Part shown: positions 43,236 to 44,186 of the stretch, in pieces
How the letters are laid out: each line of letters opens with the position of its first letter
How positions within the stretch are numbered: the stretch's first letter is position 1
DNA from: an uncultured Acidobacteriota bacterium
GTDB taxonomy: Bacteria > Acidobacteriota > UBA6911 > RPQK01 > JAJDTT01
NCBI GenBank assembly: GCA_951812665.1
Contig: CATOST010000004.1
Coordinates: forward strand, 1 to 44,186
Length of the DNA stretch: 44,186 nt
Reading direction: 5' to 3'
Translations under genes and position numbers: made by a program
Notes under the pieces: model-generated
Seen by the model: the letters and a program-made list of their open reading frames with translations, nothing else
Databases searched by the model: none
What the model was told of the DNA's origin: nothing

Positions 43236-44186
43236 TCAATGGTTATACGCAAACTCCCTGGAAGTGAGCAACGCCCAGGTCAGATCGGCGAATGCCTGCT
43301 TCCGATGCGGCATCTTGATATTCGCCAGCACCGCTTCCAACTGGCCTTTCTCGTCGCCCGTCGGCAGACGGGACAATGAAGCCAGATAGAGATGCTCGAT
43401 GATTGCCCCTTGCGACGTGTTCTCTTGGATCAACCGGCTGATCCGTCCGTCCTCCCGGGTCAGCTTTTCCGTGTAGGTCTTGCCGGCGTAGAGGTGCAGG
43501 GCCTGGGGAACGCTGGGACCGGCGTCCCGCTCCGGCACCGCGTAACGCATCGGACGGCCGTAAAGGTCCAGAAAATGCGAAAAATAGCGCACCGGAGCCT
43601 TCAACTGGATGGCTCGCGTTCCCGGGGGAGGCTGCCCCTCCGGCGACTCCGGTTTCTCGTGAAAGACCTCAGGCACACCGGCCACATGGGTGATGGCGTC
43701 CAGGAGCACCTCCGCTTCCAGGGGCCTGGGCATGAAATGGGAGTAGTTGACCAGGTCGCCGCGGTTGTTCCGGTTGGGCCGACTTGAGAGCTGATAGGTC
43801 CTGGACTGCACGATGGTGCGAATCAGGCGCTTGAGGTCGTGCCCGTTCTGCCGAAAATCGGCGGCGAGCGCCTTGAGCAACTCCGGGTGAGTCGGCGGAT
43901 TGGAAGCCTTGAAATCGTCCACCGGATCCACGATTCCTCTCCCGAAAAAGTATCCCCAGACCCGATTGACGATGGCTTCGGCGAAGTAGGGATGAGAGGT
44001 GAGCCACTTGGCCAGCTCCCGGCGCTGGTTGGGCCTCAACTCTTCGGGCAATACGGTCCCGTCCAGGAAAGCCGGCTGGACCACCGTCTTCTTCCGGGGA
44101 TGCTTCAAGGGCCCCGCCTTCCCCTTGTCTCCGTACCCTCCGGCCGGGTTGTCGAAGGCGATGTCGTAGTAGCCGATGAAGTCGAG
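43236..44186 (-). CDS. DUF1553 protein (PSD1-type), C-terminal part, cut by right edge
   Basis: The frame is open from the window edge to the stop at 43236 (316 residues seen). Conserved PSD1/DUF1553 elements are LAKWLTSHPYFAEAIVNRVW, YFFGRGIVDPVDDFKASNPP and HDLKRLIRTIVQSRTYQLSS. The upstream codons at the edge (LDFIGYYDIAFDNPAG) continue the same frame, so no start lies in the window. In this family a DUF1549 domain and often a cytochrome-like domain precede. First visible gene of the DUF1501/ABC-importer operon. Confidence 0.9.
   Translation of the reverse strand, partial: LDFIGYYDIAFDNPAGGYGDKGKAGPLKHPRKKTVVQPAFLDGTVLPEELRPNQRRELAKWLTSHPYFAEAIVNRVWGYFFGRGIVDPVDDFKASNPPTHPELLKALAADFRQNGHDLKRLIRTIVQSRTYQLSSRPNRNNRGDLVNYSHFMPRPLEAEVLLDAITHVAGVPEVFHEKPESPEGQPPPGTRAIQLKAPVRYFSHFLDLYGRPMRYAVPERDAGPSVPQALHLYAGKTYTEKLTREDGRISRLIQENTSQGAIIEHLYLASLSRLPTGDEKGQLEAVLANIKMPHRKQAFADLTWALLTSREFAYNH

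Overview
This 44 kb window comes from a GC-rich bacterial chromosome. The content points to Acidobacteriota or a similar environmental lineage: a DUF1501 Tat protein beside a DUF1553 protein, a large set of ASPIC/UnbV FG-GAP proteins encoded with a TPR protein, a PQQ-type beta-propeller, Tat-exported M19-like proteins and many toxin-antitoxin pairs. That assignment is inference. No rRNA, tRNA or CRISPR array was seen.

Left arm (1-10.2 kb, minus strand) is a defence operon. A small HTH gene lies upstream, then a GmrSD-like DUF262/DUF1524 protein, HsdM with a long C-terminal coiled-coil extension, HsdS, a reverse transcriptase, and the first 23 codons of another protein that overlaps the RT stop and runs off the left edge. 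No HsdR is inside the window. An intact IS1182-type element (8103-9872) sits between the HTH gene and the operon, flanked by a CTAG duplication in a palindromic target.

Middle (10.5-30.9 kb) is mostly metabolic or secreted functions: a tandem pair of M19 dipeptidase-like genes whose metal site looks altered, a FitAB-like toxin-antitoxin pair, and a tightly packed seven-gene operon (25.6 to 14.2 kb) of four ASPIC/UnbV proteins, a TPR protein, a lipoprotein and a PQQ-like propeller protein. A VapBC-like pair, a 2-hydroxyacid dehydrogenase, and a sugar-porter/M24 peptidase/methyltransferase operon follow.

Right arm (31-38.7 kb) is a second defence-rich stretch: an orphan adenine methyltransferase followed by what looks like the decapitated start of its restriction enzyme, an AlbA_2 (Schlafen-type) protein, then a VOC protein and an SDR dehydrogenase. 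Directly behind the SDR stop codon lies a two-gene cassette (AAA ATPase plus small partner, the latter interrupted by an in-frame TAG) with its own terminator. The cassette is followed by a second copy of the last 36 SDR codons, so it is bracketed by a 108-bp direct repeat of the host gene's 3' end. This is the most unusual structure in the window.

Right end (38.8-44.2 kb, minus strand) is an operon of a DUF1553 protein (cut by the edge), a DUF1501 Tat protein, and a sugar-type ABC importer (binding protein, permease, ATPase). Two families of short palindromic repeats are scattered through intergenic regions; one family has five copies whose stems differ by compensating base changes.
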